Source of the DNA: Areca catechu
Lineage: Eukaryota; Streptophyta; Magnoliopsida; Arecales; Arecaceae
NCBI GenBank assembly: GCA_021397845.1
Contig: CM038043.1
Coordinates: 123,837,013 to 123,901,012 of the forward strand
DNA length: 64,000 nucleotides
Reading direction: 5' to 3'
The notes below the pieces were generated by a model. That model did not search any database and was not told where the DNA came from. It saw nothing but the letters and a program-made list of their open reading frames with translations. The translations under genes and the position numbers were made by a program. This document shows positions 22,117 through 33,289 of the stretch, in pieces (within the stretch, counting starts at the first letter, position 1; every line of letters starts with the position of its first letter).

Positions 22117-23842
22117 ATGGTTACAGGATTGAAATGCCGTACAAGGGCCGATTCCAAAAATGTTCATTCCACCAAACCTACCCCAATAGTAGAGCCATCT
22201 ACATTTTTGTCTCAATAAAATGCTTCTAACTCACCCTCCATTGAGTTTATAGTACCACCTAGTCAGCCCAGTTCTATAGCTACAAATGAGCCATGTGTGC
22301 CACTTAATACATCTAATTCTACACAAGGTGATATAATTATTTTTTAATTAAGTCCTTTGATTTCCAAAGAAAAAATTTTCTTATTTATATTTTCAAATGT
22401 TTACAGGTTTTGCATCAACGAGGAAGGGTCATGGTCCTACACGCGGTATTGGTTTGAGTAAGATGAAAAAAATACTAGGTAAAAATCTGACAGTAGTGAT
22501 TGATGTAGATCAAGGGAGACCAGTTGATCAAGTGCAATCAGCAAAATTCTCTAGTGAAGTGGGTTTTGTTTCTCGTCAATGTATGCGTGTGCCTAAAAAA
22601 TTTAAGGATCTAAATGAAGATGACTTAAACCCTTCATTTGATAGGTTGGAGGTAAGACATTTTTTATGAATTTTCATATAAAGTTATAGAATCTTGTTAT
22701 GAACATGAGGACATGGAAGTATTTTTAGGTTGCCCATGTAAGAGCCAATTCTTTTACACATTATATGTTTCTTATTGTTGAAGATTACTGCATGCACATA
22801 GAATGATGGTGCTTTTTTTTTGTTTATATAATTTATAGAGCAAATTGAAGAGTCAAGATTTGAGAGAAGACTCGAAGTAGCGAAATGTGTGCTTCAAAGG
22901 ATGCAAGCACGTGGCAAGGATGTGAGGTCAAACTTACGAAAGCATTATTTGAAATTTAGCTCTGATGCAGAAGCAATGCAAAATAAGCCTGTCTATATAT
23001 CTCAACAGAATTGGGATGAGCTATGTGATTATTGGTCTAATCCTCGCGTGAAGGTTTATAATTTTCTACCTAGTAACAAAATTTGTTTTTTTGTTTTTAT
23101 TAGTCCATATGCTAACGAACATAGTTACTAACATTTGAAAGTTGTTTGTATTTTTTTTATCTCTAGGAAATTTGTTCAACCAATGCTGCAAATCGAGCAA
23201 AGGAAAAGATGATGCATAAAACAGGATCTATGGCATTTGTAGCAGTACGACATGAAATTGTAAGAGACTATTTTATAACTTTTATATTATTAGACAGTTT
23301 AGGTTTTTAATAAATTTATTGACTTTGGTGTAATATTAGTCACAAGAGGAGCTCAATGGGGAAGAATGTGATAGAATTACCTTGTTCAAGCGCACTTACT
23401 GTAATTTAGCAGGTGTATGGGCAAACTCTTATGCAGAGGAGTGTTATGTAAGTTAACATGTTTAGTTTCATTCATTATACAAATTTTCAAATTTTCAAGT
23501 TTTAATCATATAACGACTTTTGTCTTAGAATGACATGCAAAGGTTATTAGCCGAGTCTGAAATTGAAGGAAACTCTATAACTGTGGATGAGAATTGTGAC
23601 AAAGTATTGGGAGTAAGATCTGGATACATTACGGGACTTGGGCATGGTCCGAAGCCACAACAAGCCTCAAGATCAAAGTTTAAGTTAAACCAACTTGAAG
23701 AACAATTAAAAGAATCTCGATTGGAGAATGACAAGTTGAAAGAAAATATGGATGAACTCAGGGACAGGTTGGATCAGCAAGGACGTCTAATCGAGATGTT
23801 ACTTGCTGCACAGGGTCAATCCGTAACCAGACCATTATGGTA
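22117..23842 (+). pseudogene. CACTA gene 2: Transposase_24 (Ptta/En/Spm type) protein, about six exons
   Basis: ATG at 22117 starts a Ser/Pro/Thr-rich exon (to about 22327) with one in-frame TAA near 22216. By GT-AG fit, further exons are 22407-22651, 22839-23053, 23167-23259, 23340-23447 and 23529-23842. The second exon reads RGIGLSKMKK and KFSSEVGFVSRQ, and the third LRKHYLKF and ISQQNWDELCDYW. The fourth has NRAKEKMMHKTGS and the last a heptad-like coiled coil (LEEQLKESRLEND). This is the Transposase_24 family, the accessory DNA-binding partner in plant CACTA elements; by analogy it would bind the subterminal repeats. Apart from the nonsense codon in exon 1 the exons are open. Confidence 0.8.
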
Positions 23843-24298
23843 ATTTGTCATCTTTTAATTTTATAAATGTTAAATATGTAAAATATTAATCTTGTTTTAC
23901 TTGATATGGTTACATTCTTATTTTTGCAGAAAAAGTACACTTAGAAATGGCGTTCAACAACATGTCTTCGATCTTTTGGGGTAAGTGCTGTAGCCTAAAT
24001 TATCTCAAGTGTCTGCTTCTCATTTTTGTATCCTGGTTGTTACTTGTACCTGTGTTAATGGATACTTGGTCCGCTAAAGATTACTAGAAATCAAAACAAA
24101 GAGCTGAAGCATGTGTCTTGCTGGATTCTATACATACTTTTAACTTTATATTGATTTTACATCTTTTATCACAATATATACTATGCATATGTGCCCTAAA
24201 GATGGATTTGATTCTTAATTTGGAAATTAGCTTTCAGACTATGTTACTTTGTTTTAATGTCAGAAGAATTCTTAAATGGTAGCTTTGCATAATCTTGA

Positions 24299-24318
24299 AA
24301 GAGAGAGAGAGAGAGAGT
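24299..24318. repeat. GA microsatellite
   Basis: About nine to ten GA units in a row. Confidence 0.85.
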
Positions 24319-25570
24319 TTGCCCTTCCTCCCAAATCTCTCAACTAGAAGAAAACCTTAGGGATAAGAATACCAGCATATGGCCCTAAAATCGAGCTTCT
24401 TGATGTTGTGACCCACTTGAGAAAATATTTGTATTTTTACATTGAGCTTTTTATTCTCTTTGCTTTCATTTCTTGGACAAAATATTTACATATACTTGGG
24501 GGCACCTACATATCCGTTTTAAAAATTTTGCATCAATAGACAAAGTATGCATATTAAAAAATGGGATACAATGCACCCTATGAAGCAGAAGTATGTATAA
24601 AACCACAATGTATGGGTCACCATGTGTTAAAAGTATGCACATAGTTTTGTAAGTGTGCATTGAAAATTGGCATGCATGCAGCAGCAAATAACATCTAAAA
24701 CTTGTCAAATAACAACCAAAACCCGTGAAGGTTTCAGTACACAGAATTCATGCAATTTTCAGATGTGTATCGTAGTTATGTGCACTCTTGATATTCAAAT
24801 CTAGGACCGAAAACACTGTCAATGGGAGAGGGTAACATTTTAATTCCATGAAAATAGCACTAGAATCAAAGATAGAGACCCTTAAAATATACCCCACCCT
24901 AGCAAAAAACTAAAAGAAGAAAAAGAAATGCATAATTGATTACATGATGAAATATTGAGGAGTGGAGTAGGATATATTTCACCAACTAGTATTCCTCTAA
25001 TAAGATAAATACATGGGGAGAATATGGTACTTGTTCATCTCTACTCTGATGATCTTACATAGATACAAGTTTTAGAAATCATGTAACCTTGAACTTTTAG
25101 CCCTTGAAATATTTCTGGACTTTTTAGATAGCCAAACTATCAGTTCATAATCATGCCCTACCAAGAGAATTTAGTACAGGTCCTGTAAGTTATGATTACC
25201 TTACATCTCATGATAAAGAGTATACATAAAAATATGACATGTTTGTGTTTGCTTGTACCATTGGTTAATATTATTTTGACATCTACAGGATGATGTTTAC
25301 ATGAAAAATTTAGATAAAAGAGATTGGGTGTCCATATGGTCTTTATCTAGTTTCAAGAAACATGTGATGCTTTATGCTAGGATATAATTTGGTTTGCACT
25401 AAGGAAAAAGGCTTGTGAGTGACACATTGATATTGTTCATGATATATTCTGAGCTAGCAACAAGTGCCAGGTAGTTGTGCTAAGATATCTAAATTTCTAG
25501 TCACAATGGCCTTGCACGAATAATAGCACTAAACCAATTGTAGATGGTGTTGCAATTAATATTTATGAAT

Positions 25571-25665
25571 TAATTAGATTTTGGTGCATGAAGTGGAGAA
25601 GTGCAAGGGATGAGTGAAGACATCTAAAATAATTAGATTTTGGTGCATGAAGTAGAGAAGTGCTT
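25571..25665. repeat. Two-copy direct repeat in CACTA 3' region
   Basis: TAATTAGATTTTGGTGCATG begins at 25571 and again at 25630, continuing AAGTGGAGAAGTGC and AAGTAGAGAAGTGC. Confidence 0.85.
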
Positions 25666-26349
25666 TTAATGTGAGCAGGACAATGCTTTGGATTTAAATG
25701 AAAAATTTCGATAAATGACAGTAACATATAAAACATTACATAGTTCAGAATTTAGAAGTTGAGTATTGAAATAGGCTCAAGCACTTCATTATAAAAAACT
25801 CGGTAAAGAGTATGGTATTTCATTAGTTCTTTACTTGTTTGATCTTCTACAAAGATGTACTAACCTCCATTATATTTCATTAGTTCATTACTATTGCTGT
25901 TCTCTTTTTTATATTTGATTAGTTTAAAATATTCACAAATAAAGACTTATCTTTTATATTTATTCATGCAGGTTGATGATTTTGGAGCACAAAATCTATT
26001 GAAGTGCAAATTTTGTGCATTCCTGCTCATGTTTTAGAAATGTTTGGTTACTTATTTTTGAATATGTTTGATCTTTTGAAGAGCAGTGAATGCATTTTTG
26101 ATGTCAACAACTGTTTATGATTCCAATTTGGATATTATAGCCAAACATTTTGCTCATTTTGGATTATTGTATGTATTGACAAATTTATATTCAAGACTAT
26201 AAGTATTTGGATCTCTTTCACTAAATTGTGTTAAATTTCATTGATTTTGTAGATTTTTAGTTATAAAGAGTTCATAACAATGATGAGTATCTTTGAATAC
26301 AAGTGACATCAAGAACATACAAATGTATCAAATAGGCATGGGTGAAAAA

Positions 26350-27113
26350 AAAGGTTTTTTTGACCAAAAAGTTGGTTGTTAATATTTTTTATTTTTTAAA
26401 ACCCAAAAGTTGGTTGGTAAAGGTTTTCTTCCAACTTTTATATCATACATATTTCAACCAAAGAAAATGGTTGGTAATAGTATAAATTTTTTTTCCTAGT
26501 TTAATGTCGACCAAAGTATTTGGTTGTTCATGTTGTACTAAATATTTAACGACCAAAATAGTTGGTTGGTAAAGGTTTTCCTCTAACTTTTATGTCATAT
26601 ATATTTCAACCAAAAAAAAATGGTTGGTAATAATATAAATTTTTTTTCCTACAAAAAAACTTGGTTGCTAAAAGTTTACACGAAATTCTTTTCAACTAAA
26701 ATAAATGGTTGATAATAATCATATTTGGTTGTTCATGCTGTACTAAATATTTAACGACCAAAATAATTGGTTGGAAATACTAAGACTTTTTTGCAACCAA
26801 TTATTTTAGTTGTGAATTAGTTATTAAGTGCAAAAGGTATTAGATATTTCTGAACCAATATCGACTTTTTGCGACTAAAATCTGGTCATTTATTGACCAA
26901 ATAATTCGTTGTTAAATTTTTTTTTTCTCAACCTAATCTATTATTTGGTCGTCTTATATTAATATTTTGCAACCAAACTCAAAATTGGTTGCTAAAGGTA
27001 ATTGCCGACGGGGCTTTCACGACCAAAATAGCGACCAATTTTTTAGTTGGTAAAAAGTTTTAGCAACCAAAACTGACTTTTTGCGATGACTTATTTAGTT
27101 GTTAATTGCAATA
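26350..27113. repeat. CACTA right subterminal repeats
   Basis: Many ACCAAA and TTGGTTG motifs in both orientations, such as CGACCAAAATAGTTGGTTGG near 26552, and two similar longer units starting near 26390 and 26560. They mirror the left end, as expected for CACTA subterminal arrays. Confidence 0.85.
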
Positions 27114-27125
27114 TTTGTTGTAGTG
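27114..27125 (-). repeat. CACTA right terminal inverted repeat
   Basis: TTTGTTGTAGTG, the inverted copy of the left end. Confidence 0.93.
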
Positions 27126-27128
27126 TGA

Positions 27129-27450
27129 GTATATTGCAGCAGGAAGTTGTGCTCAAATCTTGTAGATTAAGCAATAACTTGAAGATTTTGGAATCAAGTT
27201 GACTAGTACACCTATAAATTATGATAATACCAGTGCTATTTGCTTGACTAAAAATCCTGTTCAATACTCTAGGAGTAAACATATTAAAACTATACATCAT
27301 TTTATTAGAGATCATGTTGAAAATAATAATGTTGTGCTTGAATTTATTTGTACTGAATTTCAATTAGCTAATATTTTGACTAAGCCTCTTCTGGAAGATC
27401 AATTCTGTATGATTAGAAGAAAGCTCAGGATCATTAATTCTTTTGATTAA
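27129..27450 (+). pseudogene. SIRE-B pol, RNase H end
   Basis: Continues the RNase H interrupted at 17196: YIAAGSCAQI, an AICLTKNPV block and the terminal LANILTKPL and FCMIRRKLRI blocks, ending with TAA at 27448-27450. One stop lies near 27162. This is the usual C-terminus of Copia pol. Confidence 0.87.
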
Positions 27451-27584
27451 AATCTTCCAATCTTTGACTTAAATAGATCAATTTGACAACAATAGTATTC
27501 ATTTATCGCAAATTTCATTGAATTTCCTGTATATTTGATCAGATTTTGTGTCTCTTAATTTTTGATTTTTAAGTTGATGTGTTG

Positions 27585-27625
27585 ACACTTGAATGTGTCG
27601 ACACATTCGTGAGTCGACACATGAA
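27585..27625. repeat. GTGTCGACAC-type cluster between SIRE-B pol and third ORF
   Basis: GTTGACACTTG, TGTGTCGACACATTC and GAGTCGACACATG lie in tandem, 140 bp after the pol stop. The same kind of cluster stands at this place in SIRE-A and SIRE-C. Confidence 0.85.
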
Positions 27626-27847
27626 CGGCAGCGGACCGAGGTTAAAGGCATTCCAAAGTATTTTTTCTTCATTTCTTCTCCCTCCTCGAGCCGACACATG
27701 CCCTAAGTTTCTCTACACTCCTTCCCTCTAATTTGTGCTCAAAACCCTTCAATTCTTCGCTTAGGATGCTTTTTGGCATGGATTGAATGACTTTCCGCTT
27801 CCCATTTTCAATTTGAACCCTAAAAACCCTAGGTTTCTCCTCCAAAT

Positions 27848-29698
27848 ATGTTCAAATCTCTATTCTGTGCAATGGGACCCCAGAAACAAGTAGTTCGTCG
27901 CCCTCAGCCATCCAATCAGGAAGAAGAGAGAAGAACCAAGGCCAGACATGAAACTAGAGCTCCAGATCTGCTTGCTCGACCCCTATTTGCAACTTCTAGT
28001 CGGATGAGTTCGAAGACGGTTGTCGGAGGATGCCATGTGGACTTCAGTTTCGTCGACCAGCAGCACTTCAGGATCGGTCAATGGATTCAAGATGCTGGTT
28101 TGACATCCTTCTGTTCTTTGAGTGAGAGATACTATCCAGGGCTCATACGAGAGTTCTACAGATCATTAGCCCATGGGAGTGATGGTTGGCTAGCTTAGGT
28201 CAGAGGCAGGAATATTCCCGTTACTTCAGAGATATTAAGCAGAGTGTGGGATATTCCTATGATTGGTTCAGTTGTTGACAGTTTGATTAACAAAGTGAGT
28301 GGTCTCCAGTGTGTATTTGAGTCAGACATTTTGCCTAAGGGAGCCACCATTCCTGCATCCCGTTTGTCTACGGAGATAAGAGTTTTACACCACATTGTTG
28401 CCCGAATCCTTCTACCGAAGACCGGACATTTTGATTACATCACTAAGCGAGAGTTGCTCGTGATGGTCTCATTGGTATAGTGCACACCTGTCTGCCTTTC
28501 GGTGCTCATGGTTCATCAGATGACGGAGGCTTCGACGAGTCAGAGACTTTGCTTACCCTACGGGATGGGGTTGACATTATTGTTCAGGGAGTATGGTGTT
28601 AGTTTTGAGGACGAGCCCTTCCGTATGCTCCTATATACTGATGTTTATGATATCAGGTCATTACATCGGATGGGTTATTATCTGTTCAGAGGCTAGTGGA
28701 GACGCAGAGTATCTGGTCAAGCCGATGATAGAGATGATGATGCTACAGAGGAGGAGCACATCCTTTCAAGCGAGGCAGGACCTATAAAGGCATCTCTTCC
28801 AGAGAGTCAGCCTGAGACATCAGCACAGCCAAAGACTGCTTCTCAGTCTGAGCCTACATCACAGCCTTAGCCAATTTAGTCGGATACTCCAGGAATTTTA
28901 GAGAGATTGATATATAGAGTCAGTCGCGTAGAGACAGATGTCTTGATCATTAGACGGTGACTTGATAGCTTTATCATGGAGACGAGGAGAGCCATACATT
29001 ACTGAGTGATGGCATCTCAACTATTTTATCTGCACTGTCCAGACCTTCTACAGGGAGTATTCCAGATCCAGCTCCAGCTCCATCTGCCCCAGCACCAGTT
29101 GATGATGATGGTGATGATGAGGAGACTGACTCTGACGATTTTGACTTCCTAGATCTAATTTCAGAGCCAGTGGCAAAGGGATAACATACTTGCCTAGGAG
29201 TCCCATTTATGACCCTTCCAGTTCACCTACTCTGACTCTAGTCCTATCTTCTCCTCCATCCAAATTAGATGATCATGTTCCTATTCCTATTCTTTTACCT
29301 GTTGTTGATTCACCTGCTGTTGATTCACCCATTATTGACACTCCTATTATTGACTCACTGATTATAGATTCACCCATTCATTCCTCAGCTGATACGCCTA
29401 TCATTGATACACCTATCAGTTCATCAGCTGATACACCTATTTTTGACACACCCACTATTGTTATACCTACCATTCATACATCCTCTCTTATTCGGGAGCT
29501 AGGTTTTTACACACCTAGCTTTCAGTATCTTGATTATGGTCCATCTTTTGATCGTACACCACATCCGATAGATGCAGAGACTGTCATCCCGATCTGCTCT
29601 ATTCTTGCTGAGGACATAGCCTCCACCTCTTCTACTCCAGCTAGAGGTCGGACGTATGCTCGATGTAGAGGACGTGGTCGTCGTACTCCTCCATGACT
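27848..29698 (+). pseudogene. SIRE-B third ORF (putative plant transposon protein domain; env-like position)
   Basis: ATG at 27848 (a second at 27869) starts a basic N-terminus (KARHETRAP), then the domain found in many plant proteins labelled putative plant transposon protein: VDFSFVDQQ, YYPGLIREFYRSL, ILSRVWDIP, RLCLPYGMGL and YDIRSLHRMGY. The C-terminal third is Pro/Ser/Thr/Asp-rich, with repeats of an IIDTPI/IIDSPI type at 29310-29470, then an Arg-rich end (GRGRRTPP). Stops near 28196, 28478, 28694 and later make it a pseudogene. Sireviruses often carry an env-like ORF here, but I see no signal peptide or membrane segment, so envelope function is not supported. Confidence 0.75.
29310..29480 (+). 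repeat. Short tandem coding repeats in SIRE-B third ORF
   Basis: Roughly 15-bp units of the form ATTGATACACCTATT encode repeated I-D-T/S-P-I. The equivalent stretch of SIRE-C (about 41710-41870) has a different number and order of units. Confidence 0.8.
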
Positions 29699-30639
29699 GA
29701 CCAGGACCTATCTTCGAGATCTCAGATCGATGTGGCCACGAGCTCGCTCTTTTACTGATACTGGATCGATTGAGATAGGATCTTCTGATGATGATGAGGA
29801 TGAGGATTAGGATATTTTTATATGATTAGATAGTTTACTTTTATGCATCTTTTGTATGTTTTGTTGTTGTACAAATTCTGAATTTAAATATGATGTTGTA
29901 CTTCATGATTATGATCTCAAATGAATGAAATGCTTTAACTTTTCTTTAGTACTTCATTGTCTTCATTTATGAATGAATGAATAAATGAATCTTTATTGTA
30001 CTTCAATGCTATATCTTGAATAACTTGCCTATTTGTCTTCCTACCTTTTTAATGATAATAAAAAGGGGGAGTAATATAACTAAAGTATAAATATGCAAGG
30101 GAGTAATAATGTAAATATATGCTTGAAAAATTGTCATGTTTGACAATTCCTTTTAAATTTGAAAATTCTTTTGAAAATTAAGTTGAGCTTGAATTGAAAA
30201 TTCTTTACAAATTCCTTAAGTAAGGAGGAGCGATACCTTCTTTATATTGAAAATCTTTTCTGAATTGAACTTCATCTTAAATCCTTTCTTTAGATGTTTA
30301 AAAAGATGTTTACAAACTCTTCAATGAATCATCAATTCAGGGGGAGCCTTGTTTATTGCTGAATTTTTTTTGCCTCTCCTATAGCATGTTTTCTTATAGA
30401 GTATCACGATATATGAGTTTATGTCTTATATATCCCAAAGCTCTGATACTCTTAATCATTATAATAAGCTCTGATACTCTTAATCATTATATCATACTTT
30501 CTCTGATACATCATGTCAATATTGTAAATTACTTTGATACACCTATTGCATTTAGCTCTTTGCATCTTGATAAATTTTTTTAAAAGCTTTTCATGCAATT
30601 TATACTTAAAGGTTTTGTCATCATCAAAAAGGAGAAGAT
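29699..30639 (+). other. SIRE-B 3' non-coding region with several polypurine tracts
   Basis: Purine runs AAAAAGGGGGAG (30059-30070), AAGGAGGAG (about 30220), CAGGGGGAG (about 30339) and AAAAAGGAGAAGAT directly before the LTR (30626-30639). The last is the position of the working polypurine tract. Several such tracts before the 3' LTR are a reported trait of Sireviruses. Confidence 0.75.
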
Positions 30640-32175
30640 TGTTGACCCCATTATTGATTTTGATGATAAACAAAATGGTTAAGTATAAGTTGAGTACTAA
30701 TGATTTTCTTGAAATGTGTTTTTATAGAAAAAGGTGCTTGTAAATTTGAAAAAGTTTGTTTGATTGAAAAAGCCAAGCTTAGATAAAAGATCTGCTCAAA
30801 GAAGACTTAGACAGTCAAAGTTTGCTTGAATGGATACTTGAGTGAGACATAAATTTGGTTCAGCACAAGTTCAAGTATTTTTGTGAAGATCTCAGTAAGG
30901 TGTTGACTCAAAGTATCGACACATGATACCAAGTGTCGATTCATGGAAGTGAAGTGTCGACTCAAGCTGGTACGCAAAGAAAGTTTTAGATGGCATGGCT
31001 GAAGTGTCAACACATGGACTTGAAGTGTCGACTCAAAGTGTCGACACATGGATTAGCTCATCGCCTGAGATTTTTAAGTTTCAGAACTTGGTGAAGATGA
31101 AGAACTGCAGAAGTGTCGACACATGGATGTGATGTGTCGATTCAAAATATCGACTCACCTAAAGAAGTGTCGACACATATGAGATTTCCAGAAAGCTAGA
31201 TTGAAGATATTTGAACTGGGTGTCGACTCAAGAAGTTCAAGTGTCGACTTGAAGTGTCAACTCATAGCCTGAAGTGTCGACACATAAAGTTTTGGGAATA
31301 ATAACGTCTAGTTTTTCAAACACAGAACTTATCTCTTTTCACCCCCAACGGCTAGATTTTTGAGTCTAATGGCTAGAAACCAGATTTGAGACCTTGGGAA
31401 GGTATTTATATGTTCCAAATCAAATCAAAAGAAAGAGGTTCAATGGAAATGAAATAGAAATATCCAAGAGAGAAGAAAAGAGAGTATTCATTGAAGTTCA
31501 ACCACTCTCAAGCAAAAGCAAGCCTCCAAGCATTCAAGAGTCTTTAAGATCATTAAAGATCAACCATTCTTGAGCAATCAAAGAGGCTTCATCAATTTGA
31601 AAGCATCACAACTACCGAGCTTCAAAGATATACCCACTTTTTATTAGAAAGCTTTTATTCTCTTTACTTCAAACTATTATTTGTTATAAGGATTCTTGGT
31701 TAGCGTATTGCAAAACCAAGGAAGGTTATTGATGAGCCTTTGAAAACCAATTAGGTTCTTGGTTATCCCAGAAAACCAAGAGAGGTTGGTGGTGAGCCTT
31801 TGAAAATCAAGTGAGGTTTTGACTTGTGAGCCTTGTGAAAACAAGTCAGATTTTGATTAGTGAGCCCGAAAAACTAATCGACTGTAATCGATTAAGATTA
31901 TAGTGAATTTCCAAGAGGATCTTGGGGAGTGAATGTAGGTGCATTGGATAGAACCGAACCACTATACTTCTTTGTCTTTATGGTTGCTTGTCTCCTCTTA
32001 TTGCTCTTACATTTATTGCTTTTTATTTTCGCTGCACATTTATTTAAGAGCATTACATTTGAATTCATAATACCTTGATTAATTGTTGGATTGGATTACA
32101 TACTATTGTATTACATCAAGTAATTATTTTTAGAGACCCAATTCACCCCCCTCTTGGGTTGCTTACTGGGCAATA
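30640..32175 (+). repeat. 3' LTR of SIRE-B
   Basis: 1536 bp, TGTTGACCCC to GGGCAATA, followed by the duplication GGGAC. Uninterrupted partner of 7855-13281. Contains the palindrome array at 30900-31288 and a TATA-like motif at 31399-31412. Confidence 0.93.
30900..31288. repeat. GTGTCGACAC-type palindrome array in SIRE-B 3' LTR
   Basis: Same positions as the 5' LTR array but a different set of decayed copies; for example the first copy is GTTGAC here and GTCGAC at 8116. Confidence 0.9.
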
Positions 32176-32180
32176 GGGAC

Positions 32181-33289
32181 TAATCCTAGATTAATGAGGC
32201 TAACCTTTCGAGGTTGAGGTATACCTATAGGGTTTTCATAATGGAAGGTTGGGTTACTAATCTTAGGAAAGAGGTCCTTATGGAAACTATAGGAGGGGGC
32301 TCACCCTGAGGGTATTGATTCAAAGAGATCAGGTCCTTAATAAATTCTTTTGGTTCGTGTATTTTAGGACTAGACTCTGTAATTTGGCTCTCCTCTATGG
32401 TTTCCTCAGGTAAGGTTCTAGCAGCAGTCTCTAGGTTCTCTTCCTCTAATTGTTCTTCCACTACAGCTTTAGGCTGGGTATAGTTAGGGTCAACTAACTC
32501 TAGATTGGCTTCTACCTAGGTACCTACAGGGTCAACTAATTCTAGGTCTTCTAGAGGTGTCTCCTCTTCTCCCTCATACTCATCCACTAAGTTCACATCA
32601 GCTTCATACACTTCCGCTTTAATGTAAGCCTTGTGAATCAAATAGATGGTAGGGGAAGGTCGGCTATGGAAAAATTGGCTAGGTCTTGGTTTTTGATTAT
32701 GGGCACTACTCCTAGTAGGTTCAGGTTGCCTAAAGGGTAGTGGCTTACTATTGGGCTCATATGTAGGGGTACTAATCCTATGGGGTTCAAGTTGACTAGG
32801 GGAAACCTGACTAGTATTAGGCTGATACCTAGGGGTTATGGGCTCCCTGGGCTCATAGGACAAGGGTGTAGATCTATGGGTCATGGGATTATAGGATCTG
32901 GGGTCATAGGATTTGGGTTCAGCTCTATGGATCTTGGGTCTACCGGGCTCATGGGATATGGGCTCATAAGTTCTAGAGTCATAGGATTTGGAGTCATAAG
33001 ATCTATAGGTTGTGGGTATACTAGGCTTATAGGGAGTGGGTGCATAGGATCTATGTTCGTAGGTTTTGGGTACATAGGTTCTAGGTTCATATAATTTGGG
33101 TAGTGTGGGTAAAGATGGTCAGGTTTGGATCTAGTCTGGGTCCTACGGGTTTTCTCTACCTGATCAAACCTATTGGCTAAGTGGTCAAGTCTATCTATCA
33201 TGGGTTCGGGTATCGGACTGGGTCATCTGGGTATTCATCTGGGCTAGCTGGTCTACAAGGGCTTGAATTTGGGCTTCCAACTTGTCCAT
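32181..33289 (-). pseudogene. GYP-1 gag-like remnant, Pro-rich
   Basis: A minus-strand ATG at 33287-33289 starts MDKLEAQIQALVDQLAQMN, a coiled-coil-like start seen in some plant Gypsy gag proteins. A small frameshift near 33200 follows, then DRLDHLANRFDQVEKTRR. A long Pro/Met/Tyr-rich stretch with imperfect short repeats comes next (33150-32700), then an acidic Glu-rich part (32600-32230). No retrotransposon gag core or zinc knuckle is recognisable. The frame breaks at about 32880 and 32516. Its place next to the primer site supports gag; the low-complexity section is unusual. Confidence 0.55.

Larger units (their letters stand above)
23843..26349 (+). other. CACTA 3' non-coding region
   Basis: AT-rich sequence with no domain. 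A TTTTTGCAG at about 23921-23929 could be an acceptor for a small last exon of gene 2. Contains a GA dinucleotide run (24299-24318) and a 59-bp-period direct duplication near 25571-25665. Confidence 0.45.
17197..27125 (+). mobile_element. CACTA (En/Spm-like) DNA transposon inserted in SIRE-B pol
   Basis: It starts CACTACAACAAA and ends TTTGTTGTAGTG, a perfect 12-bp terminal inverted repeat of the CACTA type. Flanking TGA (17193-17195 and 27126-27128) is the 3-bp duplication, with one extra T at 17196. Length is 9929 bp. Inside are subterminal repeats at both ends, a GC-rich segment, and two genes: a truncated transposase-associated/DUF4216 gene and a Transposase_24 gene. The TNP2 catalytic core is missing, so it could move only with help from another element. 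Confidence 0.93.
7855..32175 (+). mobile_element. SIRE-B: Sirevirus-like Copia retrotransposon inserted in GYP-1
   Basis: Both LTRs start TGTTGAC and end GGGCAATA, flanked by perfect GGGAC duplications (7850-7854 and 32176-32180). Order: 5' LTR (interrupted by S1), primer site, gag, pol (interrupted by CACTA), third ORF, polypurine tracts, 3' LTR. Without insertions it would be roughly 10.5 kb. Stops, frame breaks and an internal deletion of the protease region make it inactive. Confidence 0.93.

Noticed and set aside
27848..29698. Calling the third ORF an envelope gene
   Set aside because: Position is env-like, but no signal peptide or membrane segment is visible; the domain matches plant transposon proteins.
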